From positions 6,448,001 through 6,512,000 of the forward strand of contig NZ_CP107995.1 in assembly GCF_036116635.1 (NCBI RefSeq): a stretch of 64,000 nucleotides of DNA, given 5' to 3'. The DNA is from Amycolatopsis sp. NBC_00345. Lineage in GTDB: Bacteria > Actinomycetota > Actinomycetes > Mycobacteriales > Pseudonocardiaceae. The notes beneath the pieces were generated by a model. It made no database searches, was not told the origin of the DNA, and saw only the letters and a list, made by a program, of their open reading frames with translations. Positions 52,776-60,981 of the stretch are shown here, one piece after another (position 1 is the first letter of the stretch; each line of letters starts with the position of its first letter). A program made the translations under genes and the position numbers.

Positions 52776-53258
52776 GTGGCCGACCCCCGCCTCCGCCGGA
52801 TCCGGCCCGAGGACGTCGACGCCGTCGTGGAGCTGGTCTACGCGCTGGCCGAGTACGAGCGCGAGCCCGACGCGTGCCACCTCACCGCCGCGCAGCTGCA
52901 CGCCGCGCTGTTCGGCGAGGCGCCCGCGCTGTTCGGGCACGTCGCCGAAGTGGACGGCGCCGTCGCCGGCTTCACGCTGTGGTTCCTGAACTTCTCGACC
53001 TGGCGCGGCACCCACGGCATCTACCTGGAGGACCTGTACGTCCGCGAGGAGTTGCGCGGGTCCGGGCTGGGCAAGGCGCTGCTCGCGGCGCTGGCCGCCG
53101 AGTGCGTCGAGCACGGCTACGAGCGGCTGGAGTGGTCGGTGCTGAACTGGAACCCGGCGGTCGGGTTCTACAAGGCACTGGGCGCGTCGCCGCAGGACGA
53201 GTGGACCGTCTACCGGCTGGCCGACGACCCGCTGCGGGCACTCGCCGACGACGCCTGA
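52776..53258 (+). CDS. GNAT acetyltransferase, diamine-acetyltransferase-like
   Basis: 160 aa from GTG. The SSAT-like subgroup is indicated by the N-terminal IRPEDVDAVVELVYALAEYER, WFLNFSTWRGTHGIYLEDLYVREELRGSGLGKALL (acetyl-CoA loop) and LEWSVLNWNPAVGFYKALGA. The family acetylates polyamines, thialysine or other amines. Four bp after the histidine phosphatase gene. Confidence 0.9.
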   Translation: MADPRLRRIRPEDVDAVVELVYALAEYEREPDACHLTAAQLHAALFGEAPALFGHVAEVDGAVAGFTLWFLNFSTWRGTHGIYLEDLYVREELRGSGLGKALLAALAAECVEHGYERLEWSVLNWNPAVGFYKALGASPQDEWTVYRLADDPLRALADDA

Positions 53259-53261
53259 GCG

Positions 53262-53744
53262 TCAGTCCTCTTCGTTCTTCTCACGCTCTGCGCGGCGGCC
53301 GGCGAGGCCGCCGCGCTCGGCGGCCTCCTCCTCCGTTTCGTCCACGTGCTGCCCCAGCGCCCACGCGCGCGACGGGCGGCGGAACAGCAGCACCAGCGCC
53401 GCGACGCCGAACACGGCGATCGGCGCGCCCCAGGCCGGCTGGCCGGACGGGCCGAGCACGTACCAGCCGACGCCGACCAGCAGCAGCGCGACGACCACCC
53501 CCGGCGAGCGGGCCCACGTGCGGCCCAGCACCAGCCCGGTGGACGCGGCGAGGAAGGCCAGCGCCAGCACGGCGTACGTGGCGAACTCGGCCCAAATGTT
53601 GTTGCCCGGCCGCGGCGGCGACTCCAGGCCGCGCACGAGCACCACGACGCCCAGCGCCAGCAGCCCGAGGCCGGGCAGCGCGGTGAGGACACCCGCCAGC
53701 CGGACCTCGGCCGGGGCGGACGGCGGCTTCTCGGTGAGCGACAC
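53262..53744 (-). CDS. Small multi-pass membrane protein of unknown function
   Basis: 160 aa from GTG 53744, with GGAAGG seven bases upstream; a longer open frame to 53849 is less likely. Four hydrophobic segments: LTALPGLGLLALGVVVLV, YAVLALAFLAASTGLVLG, GVVVALLLVGVGWYVLG and IAVFGVAALVLLF, then a charged cytoplasmic tail rich in Glu/Arg. I do not recognise a named family. Convergent with the GNAT gene, 3 bp between stops. Confidence 0.75.
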   Translation of the reverse strand: MSLTEKPPSAPAEVRLAGVLTALPGLGLLALGVVVLVRGLESPPRPGNNIWAEFATYAVLALAFLAASTGLVLGRTWARSPGVVVALLLVGVGWYVLGPSGQPAWGAPIAVFGVAALVLLFRRPSRAWALGQHVDETEEEAAERGGLAGRRAEREKNEED

Positions 53745-54149
53745 GGGACGGCCTTCCAGACGCTGGGCGGGAATACGGGCGGGGCGGAACGCGCTGTGCT
53801 GAGCAGGCAGGGCGGTGCTTTGCGAGAGCACAGTGGACCCGACCTGCACGAGTCACAATGCGTGAGCAGTTTCGATGGTATGCCACCCGGTCGGCCGTTT
53901 TCGCGGGACGCCGGGGACGTGAAAATCGAAGTGTCGTCGATGAGCGGGCGGTCGGCCCGGGTGCACTTGTCACGACGAGCGTGAGGATTCGCCGTCCGCA
54001 GAGGAGGACCGCCCGCCACAGCGTCATCGGGTGTTGGGTCATCGGCTGTTGGGCCACCGGCCCGGAAACCCGCCGGAGGGGCTGAGCTTCGCGTCACCAT
54101 GTGACGTCGAAGGTTCTCGCGGCGGCCGAGGGTCACCTACCCTGCGGTA
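53745..54149. other. Intergenic region with a 15-bp duplication
   Basis: About 400 bp between divergent starts. It contains a 15-bp direct duplication TCATCGGGTGTTGGG / TCATCGGCTGTTGGG at 54024-54053. No credible gene or RNA was found. Confidence 0.5.
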
Positions 54150-55076
54150 GTGCGCGCGATCCTCGTCGTGAACCCCCAGGCCACCTCGACCACAGCGGGT
54201 GGCCGGGATGTACTGGCGCACGCGCTCGCCAGCCAGGTCAAGCTCGACGTCGTCGAAACCGACTACCGCGGCCACGCGATGGCCGTGGCGCGCTCGGCGG
54301 CCCGGGACGGCATCGACCTGGTCGTGGCGCACGGCGGCGACGGCACGGTGAACGAGGTCGTCAACGGTCTCCTCGCGGACTCCGGCAGCGACCCCGCCGA
54401 CATCGGGCCGGTGCCCGCGCTGGGCGTGGTGCCCGGCGGGTCCGCGAACGTCTTCGCGCGCGCCCTCGGCCTCGCCGTGGACCCCGTGGAGGCGACGCAC
54501 CAGCTGCTGAACGCGCTGGAGTCGGGCCGCAGCCGCAGCGTCGGGCTCGGGCTCGCCGACGGGCACTGGTTCACCTTCAACGCCGGCCTCGGCTGGGACG
54601 CCGACGTCGTCGGCCGCGTCGCGAAGCGCCGGGGCAAGGAGACGAGCGCCGGGCTGTACTTGCGGGCCGCGGTGCGCTCCTACTTCCGGCCGCCGCTGGG
54701 GCGCCCGGTCCTCACCGTCCGGGTCCCGGGCGAGGAGCCGGTCGAGGTGGTGACCGCTTTCGTGTCGAACACCGATCCGTGGACCTACCTGGGTGAGCGT
54801 CCCGTCCACCTGAACTCGGGCTGCTCGTTCGAGACCGGCTTGGGCCTGTTCGCGTTGAACGGTATGCCGTTGCCGACCGTGTTCAAGCATGTACGCCAAG
54901 CTTTGCTCACCAAGAGCAACCAGCGCGGACGGCGTCTCGTGCGTCACGACGACGTGCCATTGATCCGCATCGACGCAGCTGAGCCGGTAAACTTCCAGGT
55001 GGACGGCGACCTCGTCGGCCAGCGCACGCGGGTCGAGTTTCACAGCGTCCCCGGCGCACTCTCCGTAATCGTGTGA
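54150..55076 (+). CDS. Diacylglycerol kinase-like lipid kinase
   Basis: 308 aa from GTG. DAGK/YegS/sphingosine-kinase fold: AILVVNPQATST at the N-terminus, the nucleotide-binding LVVAHGGDGTVNEVVNGLL (about 58-76), GVVPGGSANVFARALGL, and the C-terminal NFQVDGDLVGQRTRVEF. Phosphorylates diacylglycerol or a related lipid at the inner membrane face. Lies just upstream of whiB1, as in the corresponding mycobacterial region. Confidence 0.9.
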   Translation: MRAILVVNPQATSTTAGGRDVLAHALASQVKLDVVETDYRGHAMAVARSAARDGIDLVVAHGGDGTVNEVVNGLLADSGSDPADIGPVPALGVVPGGSANVFARALGLAVDPVEATHQLLNALESGRSRSVGLGLADGHWFTFNAGLGWDADVVGRVAKRRGKETSAGLYLRAAVRSYFRPPLGRPVLTVRVPGEEPVEVVTAFVSNTDPWTYLGERPVHLNSGCSFETGLGLFALNGMPLPTVFKHVRQALLTKSNQRGRRLVRHDDVPLIRIDAAEPVNFQVDGDLVGQRTRVEFHSVPGALSVIV

Positions 55077-55261
55077 CGACTGGGCCACTGATCGCCTGCG
55101 GCAAAGTGCCTGTTGCCGCTCGTCGACGCAGAAGCTCCACTCACCGCATCGGCCTTCCCCCGGGCGGTCTGTTTCGGACAGAAACCGCAGGTCAGAGCCG
55201 TCGCCCGGCCGGGTGAGCTGACTCACCGATCTTCAAGAAACCCTTGTCGAAAGCGGTGCTT

Positions 55262-55277
55262 CGTGAAAGCATTCACA
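55262..55277 (+). promoter_or_regulatory. CRP/GlxR-like binding site upstream of whiB1
   Basis: CGTGA-AAGCAT-TCACA differs at one position from the TGTGA-N6-TCACA consensus of actinobacterial CRP/GlxR proteins. It lies 74 bp before the whiB1 ATG and within a longer hairpin-forming inverted repeat (55255-55283). In M. tuberculosis whiB1 is known to be under CRP (Rv3676) control, which supports the assignment. Confidence 0.65.
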
Positions 55278-55350
55278 AGCACCCAAAAACACGACCGCCA
55301 TGACGACTGTGGCGCGGCCCTCCCGCGTCGCTATAAAGGAGCTCACGAAC

Positions 55351-55605
55351 ATGGACTGGCGCCACGACGCGGCCTGCCGAGACGAGGACCCCGAGCTGTT
55401 CTTCCCGGTGGGAACCAGCGGTCCTGCTCTGCTTCAGGTCTCCGAGGCGAAGGCCGTGTGCCACCGCTGCACCGTCGCATCCGACTGCTTGGCCTGGGCT
55501 CTGGCCAGTGGTCAGGACGCCGGCGTGTGGGGCGGCATGAGCGAGGACGAGCGACGCGCGCTCAAGCGCCGCCGTACGCACATCGGCACGCGTACCAACG
55601 CCTGA
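55351..55605 (+). CDS. whiB1: WhiB1-type iron-sulfur transcription factor
   Basis: 84 aa. The four cluster-binding cysteines are Cys9, Cys37, Cys40 and Cys46 (AACRDED, VCHRCTVASDC), the same spacing as M. tuberculosis WhiB1. The GVWGG turn (58-62) and the basic C-terminus KRRRTHIGTR complete the fold. It carries a [4Fe-4S] cluster sensitive to nitric oxide and acts with the primary sigma factor. ATG 55351 preceded by AAGGAG. Upstream extension to 55300 has no support. Confidence 0.96.
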   Translation: MDWRHDAACRDEDPELFFPVGTSGPALLQVSEAKAVCHRCTVASDCLAWALASGQDAGVWGGMSEDERRALKRRRTHIGTRTNA

Positions 55606-55763
55606 GCTTAGGCTCAGAAAAAGCACCACCAGGAACCGGAACTTCCGCCGGCTGGCAGCTCCATCCCACGCCGTCCGGGGCGATACCCATCCGGTTCTAG
55701 TTTAACAACTGAGGTGAAATCACCCATAAGCGGGTGTCGCGCCACCTCACTCAGAACGTTGAC

Positions 55764-55796
55764 AGGGCCGGTCCCGCTTCGGCGGACACCGGCCCT
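55764..55796. terminator. Hairpin between whiB1 and pdtaS
   Basis: AGGGCCGGT (55764-55772) pairs with ACCGGCCCT (55788-55796) around a 15-base loop. It lies between the convergent whiB1 and pdtaS genes and may serve both. The rest of the 55606-55990 interval shows no gene. Confidence 0.65.
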
Positions 55797-55990
55797 TCAA
55801 CGTGTCCGGGCTCGGCCGGTTCTCCCGCGCCGAGGGGATGCCGCATGCCGCGCCAGTCCAGTTCGGACGGTGCGATGGTCCCTTTCGGACACTGCCGGAT
55901 CATTTGACGTTCAACAACTTCCGGGCCAGGAACGGCTGCCGCGCACACGTTGACGGCGAGCGGCCAGGAGCCGGCTGCGAAACCCGGAAC

Positions 55991-57511
55991 CTAGAGCCGC
56001 CGGGAAAGCGGAATGCGCAGCGCGGCTTCCGTGCCCGACACGCGGGCCCCCGCCTCGGCGCTGCTGACCTTGCGCAGCGAGAGGGACCCCCGCAGCTCCG
56101 ACTCCACCAGGGTCCGCACGATCTGCAGGCCGAGGCCGTCGCTGCGTTCCAGGGAGAAGCCCGCGGGCAGGCCCCGGCCGTTGTCGCGGATCACCACGTC
56201 CAGCCAGCGGGCCGAGCGCTCCACCACCAGCTCCACCTTGCCCGGCCGGCCCTGTGGGAAGGCGTGCTCGATGGCGTTCTGCACCAACTCCGCCAGCACC
56301 ATCACCAGCGGCGTCGCGATCTCCGCGATCACGATGCCGAACGAACCCTTCCGGGTGAGCCCGACCTGCGACTCCGCCGTGGCGACCTCGCCGACCATGG
56401 GCAGCACGTTGTCGAGCAGCTTGTCGAGGTCCACGCGCTCGTCCACGGAGATGGACAGCGCCTCGTGCACCATCGCGATCGACGAGACGCGGCGCACGGA
56501 CTCGCCGAGGGCCAGCCGCGCCTCCTCGCTCGACGTGCGGCGCGACTGCAGCCGCAGCAGGGCCGCGACGGTCTGCAGGTTGTTCTTCACCCGATGGTGG
56601 ATCTCGCGGATCGTCGCGTCCTTGGACAGCAGCGCGCGGTCGCGGCGCTTGACCTCGGTGACGTCGCGGACCAGCACCAGCGCGCCGGCCGCCTGGCCGG
56701 CCGGGCGCAGCGGCAGGGCGCGGAACAGCACCACGGCGCCGCGGCGGGAGTCGGCCTCCGTGCGGGTCGAGGGCTTCCCGTCGAGGGCCTCGATGATGCG
56801 GTGCGAGACCTCGGTGGCGTCGAACGGGTCGCGGATCAGCGAGCGCGTCAACGGCGCCAGCCGCTGCCCGACCAAATCGGACTCGTGGCCCATCCGGTGG
56901 TAGGCGGACAGGCCGTTGGGGCTCGCGAACACAACGGTGCCCGTCGGGTCGAGCCGGATCAGCCCGTCGCCGACGCGGGGGCTGGTGTGGGTGTCGGTCT
57001 GGTTGCCGTTGTTGGGCGGGAAGGTGCCGTCCACGATCATCTGGCACAGGTCGCCCGCGCTGCCGAGGTACGCGATCTCCAGCGGGCTCGGCACGCGCGG
57101 CGCGGCGAGGTTCGTCTCGCGGCTCATCACGCCGACCACCTCGCCGCCGAAGCTCACCGGCACGGCCTCGCGGCGCATCGGCACGTCGCGGTACCAGTGC
57201 GGGTCCTCTTCGCGGCAGATCCGCACCTCGCGCACGGCCTTGGCCAGCTGCGGGTGCTCGTCGACGGTGAACCGCGTGCCGACCACGTCCTCGGGGTGCG
57301 CAGTCGGCGCCGTGGTCGGGCGGGCGTGCGCGACGCACACGAAGTCGCCGCCGTCGGGCTGCAGGTCCTTCGCGACGGGCACCCAGAGCAGGAAGTCGGC
57401 GAACGAGAGGTCGGCCAGCAGCTGCCACTCCGCGACGACGGTCTGCAGGTGGTCGGCCGCTTCGCCGGTGAGGCCGGTGTTTTCGGCGAGCAGATCGGAA
57501 AGGGTCGACAC
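55991..57511 (-). CDS. pdtaS: PdtaS-like cytosolic sensor histidine kinase
   Basis: 506 aa from GTG 57511. Order: N-terminal GAF-like domain (about 1-165), PAS domain (about 180-290), HisKA_2 with IREIHHRVKNNLQTVAALLRLQ (phospho-accepting His305/306), then HATPase_c with ELVQNAIEHAFPQG and VIRDNGRGLPAGF. No membrane helix. In mycobacteria PdtaS phosphorylates PdtaR, an ANTAR RNA-binding antiterminator, linking nutrient or copper/NO signals to translation; the pdtaR partner is not in the window. Convergent with whiB1, as in M. tuberculosis. Confidence 0.93.
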   Translation of the reverse strand: MSTLSDLLAENTGLTGEAADHLQTVVAEWQLLADLSFADFLLWVPVAKDLQPDGGDFVCVAHARPTTAPTAHPEDVVGTRFTVDEHPQLAKAVREVRICREEDPHWYRDVPMRREAVPVSFGGEVVGVMSRETNLAAPRVPSPLEIAYLGSAGDLCQMIVDGTFPPNNGNQTDTHTSPRVGDGLIRLDPTGTVVFASPNGLSAYHRMGHESDLVGQRLAPLTRSLIRDPFDATEVSHRIIEALDGKPSTRTEADSRRGAVVLFRALPLRPAGQAAGALVLVRDVTEVKRRDRALLSKDATIREIHHRVKNNLQTVAALLRLQSRRTSSEEARLALGESVRRVSSIAMVHEALSISVDERVDLDKLLDNVLPMVGEVATAESQVGLTRKGSFGIVIAEIATPLVMVLAELVQNAIEHAFPQGRPGKVELVVERSARWLDVVIRDNGRGLPAGFSLERSDGLGLQIVRTLVESELRGSLSLRKVSSAEAGARVSGTEAALRIPLSRRL

Positions 57512-57748
57512 GGCGCTACCCGACCGTCCCGGCCGCGGCACCGACCACGTCGGCCCCGGTCACCAGCCCGGTCTTCCCAGCCATCGACCACTTCATGCTT
57601 GTCATCCAACCAGAGCGTTCCCCGATCAGCACGGGCGCCGCGGGTGAGCCCGGGCACGCATGACACACTGGAGCGGTTGACCCGAGCCCGGCAGGTGTGC
57701 CCGCACCCCCGAACCCGGGCCATCCAGCTCAAGCACGAGGAGTGAAGC

Positions 57749-57823
57749 ATGTCGAAGCGCGCCCGCAAGCGTCGCGACCGTAAGAAGAACGGCGCGAACC
57801 ACGGCAAGAAGCCCAACGCCTGA
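57749..57823 (+). CDS. Actinobacterial ribosomal protein bL37 (24 aa)
   Basis: 24-aa ORF MSKRARKRRDRKKNGANHGK then KPNA. Highly basic, and matching from memory the mycobacterial 50S protein bL37 (pattern (A/S)KR.RK...KK..ANHGK.PNA), which binds 23S rRNA. GAGGAG sits 8 bp before the ATG. Followed at 57845 by a strong terminator, consistent with a real monocistronic gene. Its location between pdtaS and rsrA is also as expected. Easily missed by length cutoffs. Confidence 0.9.
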   Translation: MSKRARKRRDRKKNGANHGKKPNA

Positions 57824-57844
57824 TTTCCGGCGTACGGACGCGAC

Positions 57845-57876
57845 ACGGCCCCCGCACCAGCTGGTACGGGGGCCGT
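57845..57876 (+). terminator. Strong hairpin terminator after bL37
   Basis: 15-bp stem, 57845-57859 with 57862-57876, one G-T pair, two-base loop. Starts 22 bp after the bL37 stop and lies between it and the convergent rsrA gene. Confidence 0.85.
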
Positions 57877-57903
57877 CGTCGTCTCGGGCGATGATGCGGG
57901 GGG

Positions 57904-58233
57904 CTACTCGCCTATCCGCTGCTCGATGGTGACTTCGGTGCGCTCCACGGTCACCCCGCCGCGGGTGGCGACGGTCTGGCGGATCGAGGCGCGCAGCCGG
58001 CTCTTCAGGTCGTCCGGGGCGTGGTCGCCGCCGCACTTGCGGGCCAGCAGGTGCTTGAGCTGCTCGTCGATCCCGTACTCCGCGAGGCACGGCGGGCAGT
58101 CGTCGATGTGGCGCCGGAGCTCCGCGTCACGACCGGGGCTGCACTCCTTGTCGAGGAGCAGGAAGATCTCCGAAAGCGCCTCTTCGCACCGGACCTTGTC
58201 CTTGGCGTCCTTCGAGCCGTCACCCGCGCTCAT
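57904..58233 (-). CDS. rsrA: Zinc-binding anti-sigma factor RsrA (mycothiol-system type)
   Basis: 109 aa ZAS-domain protein. The zinc ligands are Cys16, His42, Cys46 and Cys49 in RRHIDDCPPC (HxxxCxxC), with Cys31 available for disulfide switching. On thiol oxidation the protein loses zinc and releases SigR. ATG overlaps the sigR stop by 4 bp (ATGA), giving stoichiometric co-expression. It corresponds to RshA of mycobacteria. Confidence 0.95.
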   Translation of the reverse strand: MSAGDGSKDAKDKVRCEEALSEIFLLLDKECSPGRDAELRRHIDDCPPCLAEYGIDEQLKHLLARKCGGDHAPDDLKSRLRASIRQTVATRGGVTVERTEVTIEQRIGE

Positions 58234-58856
58234 CGTTTACCCACCTCCTCGCGGTCACCGCGGATGAAGCCGCGCTCGCGCGCTACGTCGGCGAGCAGGT
58301 CGCGCAGCTGGGCGCGGCCACGGTGCAGGCGGGACATCACGGTGCCGATCGGCGTGTCCATGATCTCGGCGATCTCCTTGTAGGCGAAGCCCTCGACATC
58401 CGCCAGGTAGACGGCCAGCCGGAACTCCTCGGGCAGCTTCTGCAGCGCGGCCTTCACGTCGATGTCGGGGAGGTTGTCCATCGCCTCGACCTCGGCGGAA
58501 CGCAGGCCGACCGAGGTGTGGCTCTCCGCCTTGGCGATCTGCCAGTCGGAGATCTCCTCGGTGGGCTGCTGCACCGGCTGCCGCTGCCGCTTGCGGTAGC
58601 CGTTGATGTAGGTGTTGGTGAGGATGCGGTACATCCACGCCTTCAGGTTGGTGCCGGCCTTGAACGACGCGAACGCGGCGTAGGCCTTCAGGTATGTCTC
58701 CTGGACCAGGTCCTCGGCGTCGGCGGGGTTGCGGGTCATCCGCATCGCGGCCGAGTACAGCTGGTCGAGCAGGGGCATGGCGTCCCGCTCGAAGCGTTCG
58801 GCCAGCTCCAGCTCGTCGGTCGCCGTCTCCGGCGCGGAGTTGGGGGTGCTCGGCAA
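58230..58856 (-). CDS. sigR: ECF sigma factor SigR (SigH of mycobacteria), thiol-stress
   Basis: 208 aa from TTG 58856, which has GGAAGGGAACGG upstream; an in-frame GTG at 58997 would add 47 residues and give a longer isoform. Region 2: PLLDQLYSAAMRMTRNPADAEDLVQETYLKAY and NLKAWMYRILTNTYIN; region 4: LPEEFRLAVYLADVEGFAYKEIAEIMDTPIGTVMSRLHRGRAQLR. Directs transcription of thioredoxin, mycothiol and protease genes under disulfide stress. Followed by overlapping rsrA. The long and short forms recall the S. coelicolor SigR'/SigR pair. Confidence 0.92.
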   Translation of the reverse strand: MPSTPNSAPETATDELELAERFERDAMPLLDQLYSAAMRMTRNPADAEDLVQETYLKAYAAFASFKAGTNLKAWMYRILTNTYINGYRKRQRQPVQQPTEEISDWQIAKAESHTSVGLRSAEVEAMDNLPDIDVKAALQKLPEEFRLAVYLADVEGFAYKEIAEIMDTPIGTVMSRLHRGRAQLRDLLADVARERGFIRGDREEVGKR

Positions 58857-59006
58857 ACCGTTCCCTTCCCGATCGGCGTCGATGCGCGGGCGCGCATACG
58901 GCAGGATCGAGTTTACGCGGGGTCCGGAGATGGCTGAACCCCCCGGGCTCTCGGGCCGGCGCCTGACTGGGCGAGTGGTGGCGAGCGTGCTGTTCACATG
59001 GGCTAC

Positions 59007-59033
59007 AACAGGGCGTGGCGGCGGTCCATTCCC
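59007..59033 (-). promoter_or_regulatory. SigR-type autoregulatory promoter
   Basis: Minus strand: GGGAAT (59033-59028), 18 bases, then GTT (59009-59007). This equals the SigR/SigH consensus GGAAT-N18-GTT. Transcription should begin near 59000, almost at the in-frame GTG 58997. It would form a positive feedback loop for sigR-rsrA. The element overlaps the divergent ybaK promoter area (start 59057). Confidence 0.8.
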
Positions 59034-59056
59034 GGCCACTCGTAGACTCGTCTGCC

Positions 59057-59533
59057 ATGGCGGGCAAGGGAACTCCGGCGACGGCGCTGCTCACGAAGCA
59101 GAAAGTGGCGCACGTCCTGCACGCGTACAACCACGACCCGCGAGCCGATTCGTACGGCCTGGAGGCCGTCGAGGCGCTGGGCCTGGAGCCGGCCCGGGTG
59201 TTCAAGACCCTCGTGGCGGAGGTCGACGGCAAGCTGACCGTGGGCGTGGTGCCGGTCACCGGCCAGCTCGACCTGAAGGCACTGGCCATGGCCGCGGGCG
59301 GCAAGAAGGCCAAGATGGCCGACCCGGCCGCCGCCCAGCGGGCGACGGGCTACGTGCTGGGCGGGATCTCGCCGCTGGGCCACCGCACCCGCCTCCCGGT
59401 GGTGATCGACGCGACCGCCCCGGCCTTCCCGACGGTGTACTGCTCGGCCGGCCGCCGCGGCCTGGAGGTCGAACTCGCCCCGGCCGACCTGGTGCGGCTG
59501 ACGAACGCGGTAGTCGCCGGAATCGCGGCTTGA
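59057..59533 (+). CDS. ybaK: Cys-tRNA(Pro) deacylase YbaK/EbsC
   Basis: 158 aa from ATG 59057. YbaK/prolyl-tRNA-editing-like fold: ATALLTKQKVAHVLHAYNHDP, ALGLEPARVFKTLVAEVDGKL (catalytic-site Lys), KKAKMADPAAAQRATGYVLGGISPLG and CSAGRRGLEVELAPADLVRL. Hydrolyses cysteine mis-charged on tRNA-Pro. Divergent from sigR with shared upstream DNA. An upstream GTG/ATG extension to 59015 is not needed. Confidence 0.93.
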   Translation: MAGKGTPATALLTKQKVAHVLHAYNHDPRADSYGLEAVEALGLEPARVFKTLVAEVDGKLTVGVVPVTGQLDLKALAMAAGGKKAKMADPAAAQRATGYVLGGISPLGHRTRLPVVIDATAPAFPTVYCSAGRRGLEVELAPADLVRLTNAVVAGIAA

Positions 59534-59546
59534 CCCGATCCCCCGC

Positions 59547-60254
59547 TCAGCCGATGGTGGTCAGCCAGATCTCTTCCAAGTGGAGTGCGGCGTCTTCGGT
59601 GTGGCGGACGCGGAACTCGGACATCCGGAGGTCGCGGTAACCCCACGGGTCGAGCGGATCCAGCAGCTGACGGCCGAAGTGCTCCCAGGGAATGGTCCAC
59701 GGTTCTTCGTCGAGGTCGATGTAGGCCGCGGCGAGGGCTTCGGCGCTGACGCCGACGGCCCGCGCGATGGCGTGCGGGTCACCGTCCATGGAGAACTGAT
59801 CGGGTCCGGGCCAGCCTTCGGTGTACAGCTTCAGTCCGCCGGGCAGGTGGACGGCGGTCTGGCTGTGGTTCTCCCCGCGGTCGATGCTCGCCGAGCCGAT
59901 GATCCTGGCCCCGGGGTGGCGTTCGGCCAGGACGCTGGTCACGTCCCACAGGGTTTTGTCGAAGCTGTCGCCCGCGAGGGCGGGGTCGGAGATGCCGATG
60001 ACGCCGCCCCAGCAGCCGACCGTGACAAGGTCCAGGTCCGCTCGCGTCTGCGGAGACGCGGGGGCGGTGTCGGTGAGGGGCAGCTCTTCGAGGACGGCCT
60101 CGACGGTGGGAAAGGACTCGGCGAAGGCCCGGGCCCGCGCCGGATCGTGCGGCGCGAAGTTGGCGAGCGAGCTGCGCGAGTGCGGGTGGAACGGAGGGAG
60201 GACGACGGCGATGGTGAACTCGCCGTAGCCGTTGACTTCCTGGTCGTCGATCAC
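59547..60254 (-). CDS. Protein of unknown function (235 aa)
   Basis: 235 aa from GTG 60254, with no signal peptide or membrane segment. Visible blocks: FTIAVVLPPFHPHSRSSLANFAP, LDLVTVGCWGGVIGISDP, HLPGGLKLYTEGWPGPDQFS and EEPWTIPWEHFGRQLLDPLDP. Balanced composition and codon use like its neighbours argue for a real gene. I do not recognise the family. Convergent with ybaK, 13 bp between stops. Confidence 0.7.
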   Translation of the reverse strand: MIDDQEVNGYGEFTIAVVLPPFHPHSRSSLANFAPHDPARARAFAESFPTVEAVLEELPLTDTAPASPQTRADLDLVTVGCWGGVIGISDPALAGDSFDKTLWDVTSVLAERHPGARIIGSASIDRGENHSQTAVHLPGGLKLYTEGWPGPDQFSMDGDPHAIARAVGVSAEALAAAYIDLDEEPWTIPWEHFGRQLLDPLDPWGYRDLRMSEFRVRHTEDAALHLEEIWLTTIG

Positions 60255-60372
60255 ACCGGCACCGTAGTGAAAACCGGCGCTCAGGACTGCGGGTTTCGCT
60301 GATCTCGAAAGCGGCCGCGGCCGAGTTGTCCACAGGGTCGAAATGCTGTGGACAAAGCTGGGGAATCACCGC

Positions 60373-60981
60373 TCACAGGTGCGGCCGCAGCACCCGCTCC
60401 AGCCACTCGGCGGCCGCCCGGGACACCGCGTCCAGATCGGCGGAAAGGTTGTGGTCGCCGGGGATCAGCAGGACCTCGTGGTGGGGGCCGGGCGACGGGC
60501 GGCCGAACGGGTCCCGCTCGCCCTGGATGACCAGGGCCGGGACTTCCACCGCGTCCAGTTCGGGCTGGCGCGTCTTCTCCGGCCGGCCCGGCGGGTGCTC
60601 CGGGAACGCCAGGCACAGCACCGCCACCGCCTGGCCCGCGGACGCCGTGCGGCACGCCACGCGCGCGCCCGAAGAACGGCCGCCGAACACCAGCGGCAGG
60701 TCGTCGAAACGGGCCGACAGTTCGTCGGCCACCGTGAGCCACGCCGAGTCCAGCTGGTTCGCCGGTGCGGGGGCACGGCGGCCCGCGACGCGGTACGGCT
60801 GCTCCACCAGCGCGACGTGCACGCCGGCGTCCTTCGCGGCGCGCGCCACCACGACGAGGTCCTTCGCGCCGATGCCACCGCCGGCGCCGTGGCCGAGCAT
60901 CAGCACCGCGACACCGTCCTTCGCGCAGTGCAGCTCGGCCCGCGCGAGGCCGTGGTCGGTGTCGATCTCCAAGGTGGTCAT
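60373..60981 (-). CDS. Alpha/beta-hydrolase (KANL3/Tex30-like)
   Basis: 202 aa. VAVLMLGHGAGGGIGAKDL (oxyanion region), nucleophile elbow LVFGGRSSGARVACR with Ser, VPALVIQGERDPFGRP (acid Asp) and LLIPGDHNLSADLD (His). Dienelactone-hydrolase-like family of small hydrolases without a known substrate. The ATG overlaps the SRAP-gene stop by 4 bp (ATGA), so it is the second gene of that operon. Confidence 0.88.
   Translation of the reverse strand: MTTLEIDTDHGLARAELHCAKDGVAVLMLGHGAGGGIGAKDLVVVARAAKDAGVHVALVEQPYRVAGRRAPAPANQLDSAWLTVADELSARFDDLPLVFGGRSSGARVACRTASAGQAVAVLCLAFPEHPPGRPEKTRQPELDAVEVPALVIQGERDPFGRPSPGPHHEVLLIPGDHNLSADLDAVSRAAAEWLERVLRPHL

Noticed and set aside
59007..59056. Starting ybaK at 59015
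   Set aside because: The extra 14 residues are not family-like and the start would fall inside the sigR promoter element; ATG 59057 gives the normal N-terminus.
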